A stretch of DNA of 51,714 nt from Clostridia bacterium (GTDB lineage Bacteria; Bacillota; Clostridia; Oscillospirales; Acutalibacteraceae): assembly GCA_017549285.1 (NCBI GenBank), contig JAFYVE010000016.1, positions 1 to 51,714 on the forward strand. The letters are read 5' to 3'. A program made the position numbers and the translations under genes. The notes below the pieces were generated by a model, which ran no database searches, was not told the origin of the DNA, and was given only the letters and a program-made list of their open reading frames with translations. Positions 51,571 through 51,714 of the stretch are shown piece after piece; positions within the stretch are counted from its first letter, which is position 1; each line of letters begins with the position of its first letter.

Positions 51571-51714
51571 TAAATCAGAATTTATCGCTGAGCGATAAAT
51601 TCTGAATGATATATTTTTCCTGCGGAAAAATATGATGTTATGCTACGCAAAATGATGTATGACCTACGGTCAAATGATGCGTTTGCCTACGGCAAACATT
51701 TCGGAAGGGCTTCG
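51571..51714. repeat. Tandem short hairpins, with a repeat-element left end, running off the window
   Basis: It begins TAAATCAGAATTTATCG (a left end like copies 1 and 3). Then successive small palindromes with 3-nt loops follow: TTTATCGC-tga-GCGATAAA, TTTTTCC-tgc-GGAAAAA, GACC-tac-GGTC and TTTGCC-tac-GGCAAA, the last ones joined by AATGATG. Stem sequences differ from one to the next. No gene is seen. Confidence 0.7.

Overview
The window looks like a chromosome segment of an uncultured or gut-type low-GC Firmicute (Clostridia, Oscillospiraceae/Ruminococcaceae-like). This rests on the AT-leaning codon use, strong Shine-Dalgarno sites, sigma-A promoters with 17-nt spacers, a zinc-type L31, and clostridial gene orders (rimP-nusA-rnpM-L7Ae-infB-rbfA-nrnA-truB-ribF-maf; mreBCD-PBP2-minD-mgsA; hisS-aspS; dnaG-rpoD). 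The species cannot be named from this alone.

Region 1 (1 to about 8376) is the right part of an integrated element whose other end lies outside the window. It is visibly more GC-rich than the host DNA and stops exactly at the 3' end of a tRNA-Arg(CCT) gene. Its backbone is a small HTH protein, a PrimPol/SF3 primase-helicase, an excisionase-like protein and a tyrosine integrase. Between primase and excisionase lie a large inverted repeat and a G-rich block that I think resembles a phage cos/packaging region; upstream of the primase are iteron-like CAAAGA repeats and an attenuator. Cargo sits at both flanks: an SRA-like/Nudix/DUF2971 cluster on the left and a HEPN-type protein between integrase and tRNA on the right. 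No relaxase, capsid or terminase gene is visible. A phage satellite with anti-phage cargo is my favoured reading; a small integrative mobilizable element is the alternative.

Region 2 (8453-14723) holds repeat-rich intergenic DNA, then a divergent glycan-foraging locus: a membrane-anchored sialidase-fold protein on the minus strand, and a GH92 mannosidase-like enzyme plus a DUF4838 protein on the plus strand.

Region 3 (14740-23290) is a leftward ten-gene operon for transcription, translation and RNA turnover. It starts from a good promoter with a terminator-like hairpin in the rimP leader. Region 4 (23344-32674) carries the cell-shape operon mreBCD, a class B PBP and a MinD-like ATPase, followed by mgsA and hisS-aspS. 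minC, minE and rodA, usual members of this clostridial block, are absent.

Region 5 (32753-51557) mixes an exported alpha/beta hydrolase, rplM-rpsI with an L13-type leader, a ceramidase-like exported protein, an MBOAT/SGNH O-acetylation pair, a PfkB kinase, a zinc-ribbon protein, a SigH-like sigma factor, rpmE, an IMPACT protein, dnaG-rpoD, a small membrane protein, a cyclophilin, an EF-G paralogue, an HGSNAT-like membrane protein and a HAD phosphatase.

Throughout the host part run intergenic repeat families. The most striking is a MITE-like element with terminal inverted repeats (AAATCAGAATTTGTCGAG / CTCGACAAATTATTGTTT) and interiors built of nested palindromes. Full copies lie at 8751-9046, 25387-25529 and 46211-46394, with partial copies at 14734 and 51571. 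Its ends abut or supply the stop codons of three genes.
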